From: Acidobacteriota bacterium
GTDB lineage: Bacteria > Acidobacteriota > Terriglobia > Terriglobales > Acidobacteriaceae
NCBI GenBank assembly: GCA_021818105.1
Contig: JAKAFB010000022.1
Location: 1 to 43,124 of the forward strand
Direction of reading: 5' to 3'
DNA: 43,124 nt
Shown: positions 16,440 through 25,305 of the stretch, piece after piece
Layout: every line of letters starts with the position of its first letter
How positions within the stretch are numbered: position 1 is the first letter of the stretch
The notes under the pieces: generated by a model
What the model was told of the DNA's origin: nothing
The model's input: only the letters and a program-made list of their open reading frames with translations
The model's database searches: none
Made by a program: the position numbers and the translations under genes

Positions 16440-17770
16440 TCCGCAGTTACTCGCCACGCATCAAAAGCCTCCAAAGCACGCTCGCACTGGATGCGATGGC
16501 GTTCCTTCTTGTCTCTGATCTTCTTGCGTAACTCTTCCTCTAAGGGAATAAGTAAGTCGAATGTAATGTTGGCGGGCTGGAAGTTATTCGCATCCGCGTG
16601 GGTGATGTAATGGACAAGCGACCCAAGCGCAGTTTCCCGTGGAATGGGTGTCGGCTCTTTGTCTTGTGCCAGCGCGGATGCATAGATTCCTGCCAGAAGG
16701 CCTGTCGCGATGGATTCGGTATAGCCTTCGACGCCCGAAATCTGTCCAGCAAACAGGATGCGTGGCTGCTTCTTAAGGCGCAGCAATTCGTCCAGCAGCA
16801 GCGGTGCGCAGATGTAGGTATTGCGGTGGATCTGTCCATAGCGCAGAAAGCGCGCATTTTCGAGCCCCGGAATCAGTCTTAGAACTCGAGCCTGCTCTCC
16901 CCACTTCAGATGATTCTGAAATCCAACAAGGTTATAGCTGTCAGCGCGAAGATTTTCCTTGCGTAATTGCACCACTGCCCACGGCGTCCTGCCAGTTCGC
17001 GGATCGCGCAGGCCCACAGGCTTCATCGGGCCAAAGCGCAGAGTATCTCTGCCTCGCCGTGCCAGAACTTCAATGGGCAGGCAGCCCTCAAAATATTCAA
17101 GCTTCTCCCATGCCTTGCTTTCGGCAGCCTCGGCATTGACCAGAGCGTCATAAAAGCGGTCATATTCCTCGCGGTTCATCGGGCAGTTGATGTAATCCGC
17201 TGTGCCCTTGTCCCAACGTGCTGCAAAGTAGACACGTTCCATATCAATGGTTTCCGCGTCTACAATCGGTGAGATCGAGTCATAAAAGGCCAGGTGATCC
17301 GAGCCGGTGATGCGCTGAATCTCTTCACTCAAGGCGCCTGACGTCAGTGGTCCAGAGGCCACAATCGTGATGCCCTCCGTCGGCTCCAGCTGCTTCACCT
17401 CCTCGCGGATCACGCGAATCGAAGGCTCGGCGGCGATTGCCTCTGCAATTCGCCGCGAAAACTCCACGCGATCCACGGCCAGCGCGTGACCGGCTGGTAC
17501 CGCTGTCTCATCCGCAAGTCGCAAAAGGGCCGATCCGGCTCGCCGCATCTCCTGCTTCAACAGCCAGGGAGCCGTATTGGGTGACTCACTCTTGAGTGAA
17601 TTGGAGCAAACCAGCTCGCCGAACTCCACGGTCTGGTGGGCAGGCGTCAACCTCGGTTTGCCATCCACCATGGCTCGCATTTCGTACAATTCCACATCGC
17701 AGCCCAGCCGCGCGGCCGTCAGAGCCGCCTCTGGGCCGGCGAGACCCCCGCCAATCACGCGAATTTTCAC
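16409..17770 (-). CDS. trmFO: methylenetetrahydrofolate-tRNA-(uracil-54-C5)-methyltransferase
   Basis: 453 residues. It makes ribothymidine at tRNA position 54 using methylene-THF and FADH2. The N-terminal dinucleotide-binding motif VIGGGLAGPEAALTAARLG is followed by FGELVCSNSLKSE, ASGPLTSGALSEEI, CPMNREEYDRFYDAL and late FAGQISGVEGYTESIATGLLAG, all family hallmarks. I set the start at GTG 17770, which makes a 4-base overlap (GTGA) with the upstream GNAT stop. The frame stays open further upstream, but that stretch reads as out-of-frame GNAT. Confidence 0.96.
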   Translation of the reverse strand: MKIRVIGGGLAGPEAALTAARLGCDVELYEMRAMVDGKPRLTPAHQTVEFGELVCSNSLKSESPNTAPWLLKQEMRRAGSALLRLADETAVPAGHALAVDRVEFSRRIAEAIAAEPSIRVIREEVKQLEPTEGITIVASGPLTSGALSEEIQRITGSDHLAFYDSISPIVDAETIDMERVYFAARWDKGTADYINCPMNREEYDRFYDALVNAEAAESKAWEKLEYFEGCLPIEVLARRGRDTLRFGPMKPVGLRDPRTGRTPWAVVQLRKENLRADSYNLVGFQNHLKWGEQARVLRLIPGLENARFLRYGQIHRNTYICAPLLLDELLRLKKQPRILFAGQISGVEGYTESIATGLLAGIYASALAQDKEPTPIPRETALGSLVHYITHADANNFQPANITFDLLIPLEEELRKKIRDKKERHRIQCERALEAFDAWRVTADHGSNKQVFI

Positions 17771-18261
17771 GTGCGGTTCTCCCCGCTCCCCGCCAGACGC
17801 TGCAGTGCCGTGCCACTTACGCGCACGTTGCGCCATTCGTCCATGAACTCCGCACCCATAGCCCGGTAAAACTCGATGGCTGGCGTATTCCAGTCCAGCA
17901 CCTCCCACTGCATGCGCGGGCACCCCTTTTCCACGGCAATTGCCGCGACGCGCTGCAGCAGAGCTTTCCCTATGCCCAATCCGCGGAACTCGGGGTAGAC
18001 GAAGAGGTCCTCCAGGTACAAGCCCGGGCGCCCGAGCCACGTTGAGTAGTTAAAGAAGTAGAACGCAAAACCTGCGGGTGCACCTTCCGTTTCTGCTATT
18101 AGGCAGAAATAAAACGGATTGGGCCCAAAACCGTCGCGGAGAAGATCTTCTTCCGTTGCCGTAACAGCATCTGGTTCGCGTTCATAGGTGGCGAGCGCGC
18201 GGATGAAATCGAGGATCTGTGGGACGTCCGCGGCCACCGCAGGCCGGATCGTGATTGCCAT
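17767..18261 (-). CDS. GNAT-family N-acetyltransferase (diamine acetyltransferase-like)
   Basis: 164 residues. Acetyl-CoA-binding motif A is LYLEDLFVYPEFRGLGIGKALLQRVA (R/Q-x-x-G-x-G/A at FRGLGIG), followed by the typical MQWEVLDWNTPAIEFYRAMGA. The ordering, and YFFNYSTWLGRPGLYLED before motif A, resemble spermidine/spermine or thialysine acetyltransferases. The substrate is inferred only. It precedes trmFO with a GTGA overlap, so the two are co-translated. Confidence 0.9.
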   Translation of the reverse strand: MAITIRPAVAADVPQILDFIRALATYEREPDAVTATEEDLLRDGFGPNPFYFCLIAETEGAPAGFAFYFFNYSTWLGRPGLYLEDLFVYPEFRGLGIGKALLQRVAAIAVEKGCPRMQWEVLDWNTPAIEFYRAMGAEFMDEWRNVRVSGTALQRLAGSGENRT

Positions 18262-18727
18262 ATCCCTATTTTAGGGGGAAGGTAAGAGCCATGTGATCCA
18301 GGCCACACATCGGGGGGCAGGTTCCCCCTACAATTATATGGAATGCAGCCTAAGTGGGCGCTCATGCGGGCATCGTGTCCGTCTCAGGCGCCATGGGTTT
18401 CAATCGGTTTTCGCTGTCGCTGCAGTACGGCGGGCACCAACAGGTTCCCGAGGGTCAGTGCGTCACTTGCGACCAATGGCCTTGTGTTGGAGTGTCGATA
18501 GGATTTAACTTGAGTCCTGTTGAGAAGAGGAATTCTCAAGCAGGTTTGTGCGCCTTCCCGGGGCAAGTGTACTCACTGCGTCCGGAGCGGCGGGCAAGTC
18601 CATTCCGCCCGCGGCTGTCCGCAATGGGTTCGCTGGCTACAAGTGCGCTGATACGGAATTGGAAAATCAGGATTTTTTGATCGAGCCCGCGGGCAGCCTC
18701 GTTCGCGCAGCTCCCAAGGAGAAGAAA
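18262..18727. other. 466-bp gene-free leader before the TPR gene
   Basis: TACAAT near 18330 may be a -10 element. A strong hairpin, CCTG-TTGAGAA and TTCTCAA-G-CAGG, spans 18516-18544. No tRNA, tmRNA, SRP or RNase P signature was recognised. The stretch could be a long structured 5' leader or an unannotated small RNA, with no direct evidence for either. An open frame in phase with the TPR gene begins at 18548 but lacks signal-peptide or domain character. Confidence 0.45.
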
Positions 18728-19972
18728 ATGAAACGCACCATTTCACTTTGGCTTGGCGTTCTGGCACTCGCCCTGTTGCCTGCGCTCGCGCAGGAGAAGC
18801 CTGCGGCCGTGCCAGCCAACACCCCCATGGGCAAGGTTCACGGTCACGTTACCAATCCCACTGGAGCGCCCCAGACTGGCGGCGCTGTGTCCTTCCTGGA
18901 GATTACTCGCGCTGCATCCGGCCCTGGGCTGTCTCCGCAACAGGCCGACCGCGGCACCTTTCCAGTCGACAAGAACGGTGATTACAAGGGTGAAGTACCT
19001 GCCGGTACTTACTCGGTGGTCTACCGCTCTGAGGGCATGACGGCAGACAAGCAGGCCGATCGCTATGACAATGTGACCATCGTTGCGAACCAGGACAATG
19101 TGCAGGATATTGATATGTCCCGCCAGGAGTACATCGACAAGCTGCCCCCCGAAGAGAAGAAGCAGCTTGAGGAACTCCGCGCCAAGAACGCCACAGCGAT
19201 GAAGGCCAACGAGATCATCAAGCACCTGAATGAGGACCTGAAGACTGTGAGCCAGGATGAAAAAGACGCCAATGAGGCCCTCGCCACTGCGCAGCAGCAG
19301 TTAGGACCGTCGGCATCCAAGGCGGATCTGCAGGCCAAGGAGCAGGAGATCAAGACGGCGAAGTACACCGAAATTGAAAGCATCATGACCAGGGACACTA
19401 CCCTCAAGCCGGATGCCTCCATCCTGTGGGCCCAGCTTGGACAGGCACAGGTTGGCCTCAAGAAGTGGGATGCAGCCGAAACCTCCTTCAAGAAGGCTCT
19501 GGAAGTGGATGCAGCTTCCAAGAAGCCCAATCCTGAGATTCAGGGCTTGGCCAACGCCGGTCTGGGTGAGATTTATGCGCGCACGGGCAAGGTGGCTGAA
19601 GCCAATGCCGCGTACGATGCGGCCGTGAAGGCAAACCCCACAAAGGCTGCCTTCTATCTGCGGAACGAGACCATCATCTTCTTCCAGTCCGGCAACGCTG
19701 ATGCTCAGGTAGCCGCCGCGGATGAGGCCATCAAGGCCGACCCGAACGATGCGATCCTGTACTACCTCAAGGGGCAGGGGCTGGTCTCGAAGGCCACCAT
19801 CGACCCCAAGACGCAGCGCATCGTGCTGCCTCAGGAGTGCCAGGACGCCTACCAGAAGTATCTCGAACTCTCGCCCAACGGCCCATACGCTGCTGAGGTG
19901 CAGGGCATCCTGCAGCAGGCGGGCCAAAAGGTCAGCACCAGCTACAAGGCAGGCAAGCCCAGCAAGAAATAG
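18728..19972 (+). CDS. secreted TPR protein with N-terminal carboxypeptidase-regulatory-like domain
   Basis: 414 residues from ATG 18728, preceded by AAGGAG at 7 nt. Signal peptide MKRTISLWLGVLALALLPALAQ. Residues about 35-130 (GKVHGHVTNPTGAPQTGGAVSF, then GDYKGEVPAGTYSVVYRSEGM) look like a CarboxypepD_reg/SpaA-type beta-sandwich. A charged helical linker (EEKKQLEELRAKN, about 140-200) leads to several TPR units (ILWAQLGQAQVGLKKWDAAETSFKKALEVD; GLGEIYARTGKVAEANAAYDAAVKANP; YYLKGQGL). It is probably a periplasmic scaffold for protein contacts; the partner is unknown. A strong terminator follows, so it is the end of a transcript. Confidence 0.85.
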   Translation: MKRTISLWLGVLALALLPALAQEKPAAVPANTPMGKVHGHVTNPTGAPQTGGAVSFLEITRAASGPGLSPQQADRGTFPVDKNGDYKGEVPAGTYSVVYRSEGMTADKQADRYDNVTIVANQDNVQDIDMSRQEYIDKLPPEEKKQLEELRAKNATAMKANEIIKHLNEDLKTVSQDEKDANEALATAQQQLGPSASKADLQAKEQEIKTAKYTEIESIMTRDTTLKPDASILWAQLGQAQVGLKKWDAAETSFKKALEVDAASKKPNPEIQGLANAGLGEIYARTGKVAEANAAYDAAVKANPTKAAFYLRNETIIFFQSGNADAQVAAADEAIKADPNDAILYYLKGQGLVSKATIDPKTQRIVLPQECQDAYQKYLELSPNGPYAAEVQGILQQAGQKVSTSYKAGKPSKK

Positions 19973-19997
19973 TCGGCTTGTTTGCTTCTCTCCACAG

Positions 19998-20031
19998 GGC
20001 GCGCCTGATTTCAGGTGCGCCTTGTTTTTTT
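19998..20031 (+). terminator. strong Rho-independent terminator after the TPR gene
   Basis: GGCGCGCCTG and CAGGTGCGCC form a 10-bp stem with one G-U pair and an ATTT loop, followed by TTGTTTTTTT. It lies 26 bp after the stop codon. Confidence 0.93.
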
Positions 20032-20085
20032 GCACAAGCTCCGCGGTTGTGCGTTCCCGGTTCACGCCACGTTTGCCGTGCCATC

Positions 20086-20091
20086 TACAAT
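20086..20091 (+). promoter_or_regulatory. -10 element of moeA
   Basis: TACAAT ends 7 nt before ATG 20099, so transcription should begin at or next to the start codon. A poor TTCACG at 20061-20066 is the only -35 candidate. Confidence 0.45.
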
Positions 20092-20098
20092 CCAATGC

Positions 20099-21370
20099 AT
20101 GAGCTCTGCTTTGCTCAGTTATGAAGATGCGGTTTCCATGGTCGCTCAGCACGCAACTGGCCTGAGCACTGTGCAGCCTGCAATTCATCATGTGGATCTT
20201 GCTCACGCCGCAGGCCGCGTTCTTGCGCAGCCGTTGGAGGCGGACGAGGATCAGCCGGCCTTCCCGCGTTCCACGCGCGATGGCTTCGCCTGCCGCGCAG
20301 CAGAAGCTGCCTCGCACGAACTTCTTGCCATTGCCGGTTCCACGCACGCTGGTCAATCGCCCACAGGCCCTCTGCCACTCGGTGCTGCATGGGAGATCAT
20401 GACCGGCGCTCCTGTTCCTGCAGGAGCCGACGCGGTCGCAATGATCGAGCATGTGGAGCACGCAGGGAACCACGTGCGTCTTCTGCCGCCGCGCACCATC
20501 GCCGCCGGTGACAACATCGTGCCCCGAGGGGCACAGGCGCACAAAGGCGAAGTCCTGCTTCAGCCGGGGTGTGTTCTTGGCCCTGCGCAGATCGCTCTGG
20601 CCGCTGCCTGCGGCTATTCCGTCCTTGAAGTTTTTGCACGTCTCGCTGTTGCCATCCTCACCACGGGTGACGAACTGGTTCCCGTGGATGCTGCGCCCGG
20701 CCCCGGGCAAATCCGAAACTCCAACGCGCCCATGCTGGCTGCATTAGTGACTGCGGCAGGCGGCGAAGCCAGGGTGTTGCCCGCTGCGGCTGATCGTACC
20801 GAGGCGCTGGATGCCGCGCTTGCTGAGGCTGCCGACGCAGACCTGCTCCTCATCTCCGGTGGTGTTTCGGCGGGCAAATTCGATCTTGTTGAGCCTGCTC
20901 TTGCACGTTTCGGTGCTCGTTTTCATTTCACCGGAGTCCGTATCCAGCCTGGCAAGCCGCTTGTCTTTGGTGAACTGCCCCGCAGCGCGGCCGAGACTAT
21001 GCGTCATGGACGTGAAACGCTGCCTTTCTTCGGGCTTCCCGGCAATCCCATTTCATCTGCCGTCACGTTTCAGCTCTTCGCCGCTCCCGTACTGGCCGCG
21101 CTCGGTGGCAAACGCGAGTTGGGCCCGCGCTTCGCATTGGCGACACTCGCACAAGCCACGGACCGCCATGCCAAGCCCGGCCTCACGCGCTTTCTGCCTG
21201 CGCGCTGTAACTTCAACCCGCCGCCGAACAAACTACCGCAGGTGGAAACGGTCCCCTGGCACGGTTCCGGAGACCTGGCTGCCTTTGCGCGCTCCAACTG
21301 CTTCGTCGTCGTGCCGGAAAGCAGCGGCAGCCTTGAAGCTGGAACCGTCGTTCGGATTCTGATTCCCTGA
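20099..21370 (+). CDS. moeA: molybdopterin molybdenumtransferase
   Basis: 423 residues. It inserts molybdate into adenylated molybdopterin to finish molybdenum cofactor. Motifs: FPRSTRDGFACR near residue 57, GAAWEIMTGAPVPAGADAV, ILTTGDEL, LISGGVSAGKFD and FGLPGNPISSAVTF. I chose ATG 20099 because the family start matches and a -10 box lies just upstream; in-frame codons back to 20015 fall inside the terminator of the previous gene. Followed 7 bp later by moaC. Confidence 0.96.
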   Translation: MSSALLSYEDAVSMVAQHATGLSTVQPAIHHVDLAHAAGRVLAQPLEADEDQPAFPRSTRDGFACRAAEAASHELLAIAGSTHAGQSPTGPLPLGAAWEIMTGAPVPAGADAVAMIEHVEHAGNHVRLLPPRTIAAGDNIVPRGAQAHKGEVLLQPGCVLGPAQIALAAACGYSVLEVFARLAVAILTTGDELVPVDAAPGPGQIRNSNAPMLAALVTAAGGEARVLPAAADRTEALDAALAEAADADLLLISGGVSAGKFDLVEPALARFGARFHFTGVRIQPGKPLVFGELPRSAAETMRHGRETLPFFGLPGNPISSAVTFQLFAAPVLAALGGKRELGPRFALATLAQATDRHAKPGLTRFLPARCNFNPPPNKLPQVETVPWHGSGDLAAFARSNCFVVVPESSGSLEAGTVVRILIP

Positions 21371-21377
21371 GGACGTC

Positions 21378-21869
21378 ATGCCGAAAACCGCCCCATCCAA
21401 GCTCTCGCACTTTGATTCCTCCGGCCAGGCTCGCATGGTCGATGTCAGTTCCAAGCAATCCACACTGCGCACGGCCACAGCATCGGCCTTTGTGGAGTTG
21501 TCCCAGGCCGTGCTTGCGACTTTGCCATCCAATCCCAAGGGCAATCCGCTGGAGGTGGCGCGCTTCGCTGGCATTCAGGCCGCCAAGCGTACTGCGGACC
21601 TTATTCCGATGTGCCACCCCCTGCCTCTCAGCCACGTGGATGTGCAGGCGGAGATTGTCTCGGGCGGCGTGCGCATCACCGCCACCGCAGCCACCACCGG
21701 CCCAACCGGCGTGGAGATGGAAGCATTAACCGCCGCGTCGGTGGCTGCTCTCACTGTCTATGACATGACCAAGGCGCTCGACAAAGGCATCGTTATCCGC
21801 AACGTGCAGCTTGAATCCAAGTCCGGCGGCAAGAGCGGCAATTACGCGCGCTCAGCGCGAAGGGCGTAG
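21378..21869 (+). CDS. moaC: cyclic pyranopterin monophosphate synthase
   Basis: 163 residues. With MoaA it turns GTP into cyclic pyranopterin monophosphate. Motifs: [16 protein letters not shown] at the N-terminus, [12 protein letters not shown] and [28 protein letters not shown] (catalytic Lys and Asp). It follows moeA by 7 bp, with GAGGAC before the ATG, so it is co-transcribed. moaA is not in this window. Confidence 0.97.
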   Translation: MPKTAPSKLSHFDSSGQARMVDVSSKQSTLRTATASAFVELSQAVLATLPSNPKGNPLEVARFAGIQAAKRTADLIPMCHPLPLSHVDVQAEIVSGGVRITATAATTGPTGVEMEALTAASVAALTVYDMTKALDKGIVIRNVQLESKSGGKSGNYARSARRA

Positions 21870-21945
21870 GTTCAGCCCGCGAGCCTGTCACTGACACGCA
21901 CTTTGCACATGCAATAGGATTCTCCTTGCTACCAAAGGAGGATCC

Positions 21946-23410
21946 ATGACGCGCGCTGCCATACTTGCCGCCTGCCTTGCTCTTGTCGCCGTCGCTGCTG
22001 CTGCCCAGTCCGTTACTGTCTACCAGACCACCCCTGACTTGAAGCAGGCGCTTTCGAGCCAGCCGGCACTGCAATTCTCCGCCACGGCGGCGCCTGAAGA
22101 CCTCCCGGTCATCACCGTCGATGACACGCAGCGCTATCAGGAGATTGACGGCTTTGGTGTCTCGCTGACGGATGCCGCCGCGTGGCTGTTCGCAAAGAAG
22201 CTCACCCCGGCGCAGACGGATGCGGCCTTCAAGCTGCTCTTTGCGCGCCATGAGGGTATTGCGATCAACTTCCTGCGCCAGCCCATCGGTTCGTCGGATC
22301 TCGCTGTTACGTTCTACTCCTTTGACGACCTCTGCGAGCAGACGACCAAAGCCTGCACCACGCCCGCTGGCATGTCGGACCCGCAGCTTAAACACTTCTC
22401 CCTGGCCCACGATCAGGAGTACATCCTGCCGCTGTTGCGCAAGGCGCTGGCGATCAATCCCGGCATCCACGTGATGATTACGCCATGGAGCCCGCCTGGC
22501 TGGATGAAAACGTCCGGGTCCATGCTGGGCGCAAACCCCGAAACCAAGGAAGCCTCCGGCCTGCGGCCCGAGTTCTACGACGCGCTCGCGAAGTATTTTG
22601 TGATGACGATCCACGGCTATCAGGCTGCGGGCGTGCCGGTGTGGGCCATGAGCGTGCAAAACGAGCCGCTTTTTGCGCCCCCCACTTACAGCGGCATGAA
22701 GATGACCGCCGAGGAGCAGACGAAGTTTTTGAGGGAGGCGCTGGCCCCGGCACTGGCCGCCGCGCACCTGAGCCCCAAGGTGATGGTCTATGACCACAAC
22801 TGGGACCGCCCGGACTATCCCGAAACCGTACTCAAAGACCCCAGGGCCGCCGCGCTGGCCGCGGGAACCGCATGGCACCACTATGAGGGCGATCCCAAGG
22901 TCATGACGAAAAACCACGAGGAGTTTCCCAACAAGGACCAGTGGGTGACGGGAGTCCAGCGGTGGGGCGTGGCAGAAAGGCAACGTGCTGGCCGAGGAGG
23001 CAGGAGAACTGATCGCCGTGACACGCAACTGGGCGCGCAGCTACGTGCTCTGGGCACTGGCGACCGACCAGAACCACGGTCCCTTTGTGGGCGGATGCGA
23101 CACCTGCCGCGGCCTGGTGACCATAGACCTGAGCAATCCAAGCGCACCTGTCGTGAAGCCGGAGGTGGACTATTACGTCCTTGGTCACGCCAGCAAGTTC
23201 CTTCTGCCTGGCGCGGTGCGCATTGCCTCCAGCGAGCCTGAGGGTGCGCAACTGAAGAATGTCGCCTTCCGCAATCCGGACGGCGCGATCGTGCTGTACG
23301 CCTTGAATGCGGGTGCGGCTACGCAGCAGTTTCGTATGCGCTTCAATGGCAAGTCGGTGGCCACCGCAATCCCGGCGGGATCGGTAGCCACCTTTGTCTG
23401 GATGCCGTAG
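21946..23410 (+). pseudogene. frameshifted GH30-family glycoside hydrolase
   Basis: Starts at ATG 21946 with AAAGGAGG and a signal peptide (ILAACLALVAVAAAAQS). The GH30 (beta-1,6-glucanase/glucosylceramidase-like) fold is clear: EIDGFGVSLTDAAAWLF, ITPWSPPGWMKTSGSMLG, and WAMSVQNEPLF with the acid/base Glu. At GGG 22950-22952 one extra G shifts the frame. Removing it restores V-T-E-S-S-G-G-A-W-Q-K-G-N, where E is the expected nucleophile, and the reading then continues to a natural stop at 23410 through the C-terminal beta domain. Together the parts make about 487 residues, a normal length. As written, the enzyme would lose its nucleophile and C-terminus. A sequencing or assembly error in a G-run is possible. 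Confidence 0.85.
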
Positions 23411-23413
23411 CAG

Positions 23414-23959
23414 CTAGTGGGACGGAGACGGAGTAGCGCCGGAAGGCTGAGGCGCACCCGGACCAGGGCGGTGTTCTTCTTCCTTGGGCGGCACGTAGGG
23501 CTCGGGGCTGAAGTGCCCCCGATGGCAGGTGCCGCACGTCACCGGAACTCCCGAGTTATCCACCATGCTGATGTAGTTGGAATTGATGTTGTCCACCATC
23601 TTGTACATCAGGCGGGCCACTTTCTTCTCCTGCTTGGAGTCATCGGCAAAATTCAACCGGGGGCGTCCGTTGGGGGCCAGATGCGTGGGGTCGGCGGTGT
23701 GGCACTTGTCGCAGTGCACGCCCAGATCGCCTGCCCACTTCTCCATCGTGTCGTGTACCTGCTCGGCGGTCCAGTCCTTGGGAAGCACCTGCAGGTTCTT
23801 GGGCGCGGGAAAGTGGAATTGTCCGGGCGGCGGAGGCGTTCCCACGGGTTGCTGCGGGGCAGCGGGAGCTTGAGCGGCCGCTGCATTAGCGGCCAAGAGG
23901 GCTGCGCCAAGCAGGGCAACCACGGCTGTTGACACAGAAAAAGGGGAAGCGGATTTCAA
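23414..23959 (-). CDS. periplasmic dihaem c-type cytochrome
   Basis: 181 residues with a signal peptide (AVVALLGAALLAANAAAAQ). Two haem-attachment motifs, CDKCH at about 83-87 and CGTCH at about 142-146, lie in a sequence (NLQVLPKDWTAEQVHDTMEKWAGDLGVHC, then MVDNINSNYI) resembling the photosynthetic reaction-centre cytochrome family that occurs widely in acidobacteria without photosynthesis. The C-terminus is Pro-rich. No ATG fits; TTG 23959 with GAGGAG upstream is the likely start. It converges on the GH30 gene with only 3 bp between. Electron-transfer role inferred. Confidence 0.85.
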   Translation of the reverse strand: MKSASPFSVSTAVVALLGAALLAANAAAAQAPAAPQQPVGTPPPPGQFHFPAPKNLQVLPKDWTAEQVHDTMEKWAGDLGVHCDKCHTADPTHLAPNGRPRLNFADDSKQEKKVARLMYKMVDNINSNYISMVDNSGVPVTCGTCHRGHFSPEPYVPPKEEEHRPGPGAPQPSGATPSPSH

Positions 23960-24076
23960 CGCTGGGAGTCTCCTCGGGAATGGGATGGATTTCGACCGCT
24001 ATCTCGATAGACGGGATTTTACCGAACCAGTTGCGATTCTGTCTGAAGACCGCATTCCAGGAAGGACGCGGCGGCT

Positions 24077-24754
24077 CTAGCTTCTTTGCATGCGTTTTGG
24101 TCCGGAGAGGCACGGATGCCCGGCCAGGGCAAAACGCAGCGGCCAGTCTGCTGCGTGCCTGATGCCGATGCGCGGTGTGATGTGGATCCCTGACACTGCG
24201 TACCCATCGTCCCGGACCTGCAGCGGCGACCGTGCGCTGGTTACGCTCATGCCATTGTGTGCCGGGCGCGTGAGCGCCATCGCCTGGCATAAGCGGCTTG
24301 GCCCACTGGTCAGGGCGGACCCGCTGGCCTCTGCTCCAAGACCGCGGTTGGCCGCCATCTGTCGTATGCCTGTCACGGGCTCCAGTGCGCGCAGCAGCAC
24401 ACAACCTGCCAGCCCCTCCGCTTCGCAACTGATGTTCATGCAGTAATAGCGGCCATAGATGGCGTAGACATACGCATGCCCCGGAGGACCAAAGAGCACG
24501 CGATTACGCGGCGTGGGGCCGCGATGCACGTGGGCTGCCGGGTCCGGCGGGATGTTGTGCGGGCCGAGGTAGGCTTCCACCTCCACGATGCGCCCGGCGA
24601 GCAGCCCTTGTGCCGTGCGATGGACCAGCAGCTTGCCGAGCAGCCGCGGAGCCACCCGTTCGGGCGACTCCGCAAAGAAGGCCCGTGGCAACAGGCGGCC
24701 CGGCAGGCGTTCTTTCCGGCCCTTGCCCTGTGTTACTTGTGTGCTTTTTTCCAT
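24077..24754 (-). CDS. 3-methyladenine DNA glycosylase (AAG family)
   Basis: 225 residues. FFAESPERVAPRLLGKLLVHR, GRIVEVEAYLGPHNIPPDPAAHVHRGPTPRN (catalytic Glu in VEVEAY), PGHAYVYAIYGRYYCMNISCE and VLLRALEPVTGI are all AAG/MPG hallmarks. It removes alkylated purines in base-excision repair. The start overlaps the 3' end of the upstream peroxiredoxin gene by 22 bp, so the two are co-transcribed. The N-terminal approximately 20 residues are basic and probably disordered. Confidence 0.95.
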   Translation of the reverse strand: MEKSTQVTQGKGRKERLPGRLLPRAFFAESPERVAPRLLGKLLVHRTAQGLLAGRIVEVEAYLGPHNIPPDPAAHVHRGPTPRNRVLFGPPGHAYVYAIYGRYYCMNISCEAEGLAGCVLLRALEPVTGIRQMAANRGLGAEASGSALTSGPSRLCQAMALTRPAHNGMSVTSARSPLQVRDDGYAVSGIHITPRIGIRHAADWPLRFALAGHPCLSGPKRMQRS

Positions 24755-25206
24755 TCCTTCAGCACGGCCAGCACTTCTTCCGCATGGCCCTCGGGTGTGA
24801 CCTTGGGGAAGATGTGCAGCAGGGTCTGGTCCGGGCCGATGAGGAACGTCGTCCGCTCAATCCCCCAGACTTTCTTGCCATACATGTTCTTTTCCTTCAA
24901 CACGCCAAACTGATTGCAGACTTTCTCGTCTACATCTGCAAGGAGCGTGTACGGGAGGTTATATTTTGCGCGGAACTTTGCCTGGGCTTTAGGGGTGTCC
25001 CGGGAGATGCCCAGCACGACAGCCCCGGCCGCCTGCAGCTTTTTGAAGGCATCGCGAAAGCCGCATGCCTCGATGGTGCAGCCGGGGGTGTCTGCCCGTG
25101 GATAGAAGAAGAGAATGACGGGCTTTCCGGCATAGTCCGAGAGGCTGACGGTATTGTCTTCGTCGGTCTGCAGCGTAAAGTTGGCTACCTTTGCATGGAG
25201 TTCCAT
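24733..25206 (-). CDS. bcp: thioredoxin-dependent peroxiredoxin (BCP/PrxQ)
   Basis: 157 residues from ATG 25206, preceded by GAGGAAA. Peroxidatic cysteine in FYPRADTPGCTIEACGFRD (P-x-x-x-T/S-P-x-C), with the resolving Cys five residues later (PGCTIEAC), the atypical 2-Cys PrxQ arrangement. It reduces hydrogen peroxide and organic hydroperoxides using thioredoxin. An in-frame extension to 25305 lacks a ribosome site and has no family match. It overlaps aag at its 3' end. Confidence 0.95.
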   Translation of the reverse strand: MELHAKVANFTLQTDEDNTVSLSDYAGKPVILFFYPRADTPGCTIEACGFRDAFKKLQAAGAVVLGISRDTPKAQAKFRAKYNLPYTLLADVDEKVCNQFGVLKEKNMYGKKVWGIERTTFLIGPDQTLLHIFPKVTPEGHAEEVLAVLKEWKKAHK

Positions 25207-25305
25207 GGAGAGTTTCCTCGTATGGTAGATGGAGGGCCTACGGTGGCAGGTTCGGCTGAGTCCACAGCGGCCGTCAGGTTGCATTATTCCCGAGGTGGGC
25301 GACAC

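Noticed and set aside
24610-25305. Upstream extension of the 25306 gene to a 686-codon frame
   Set aside because: It lies antisense to aag and bcp, and a signal peptide begins only after 25306, so the extension is a shadow.
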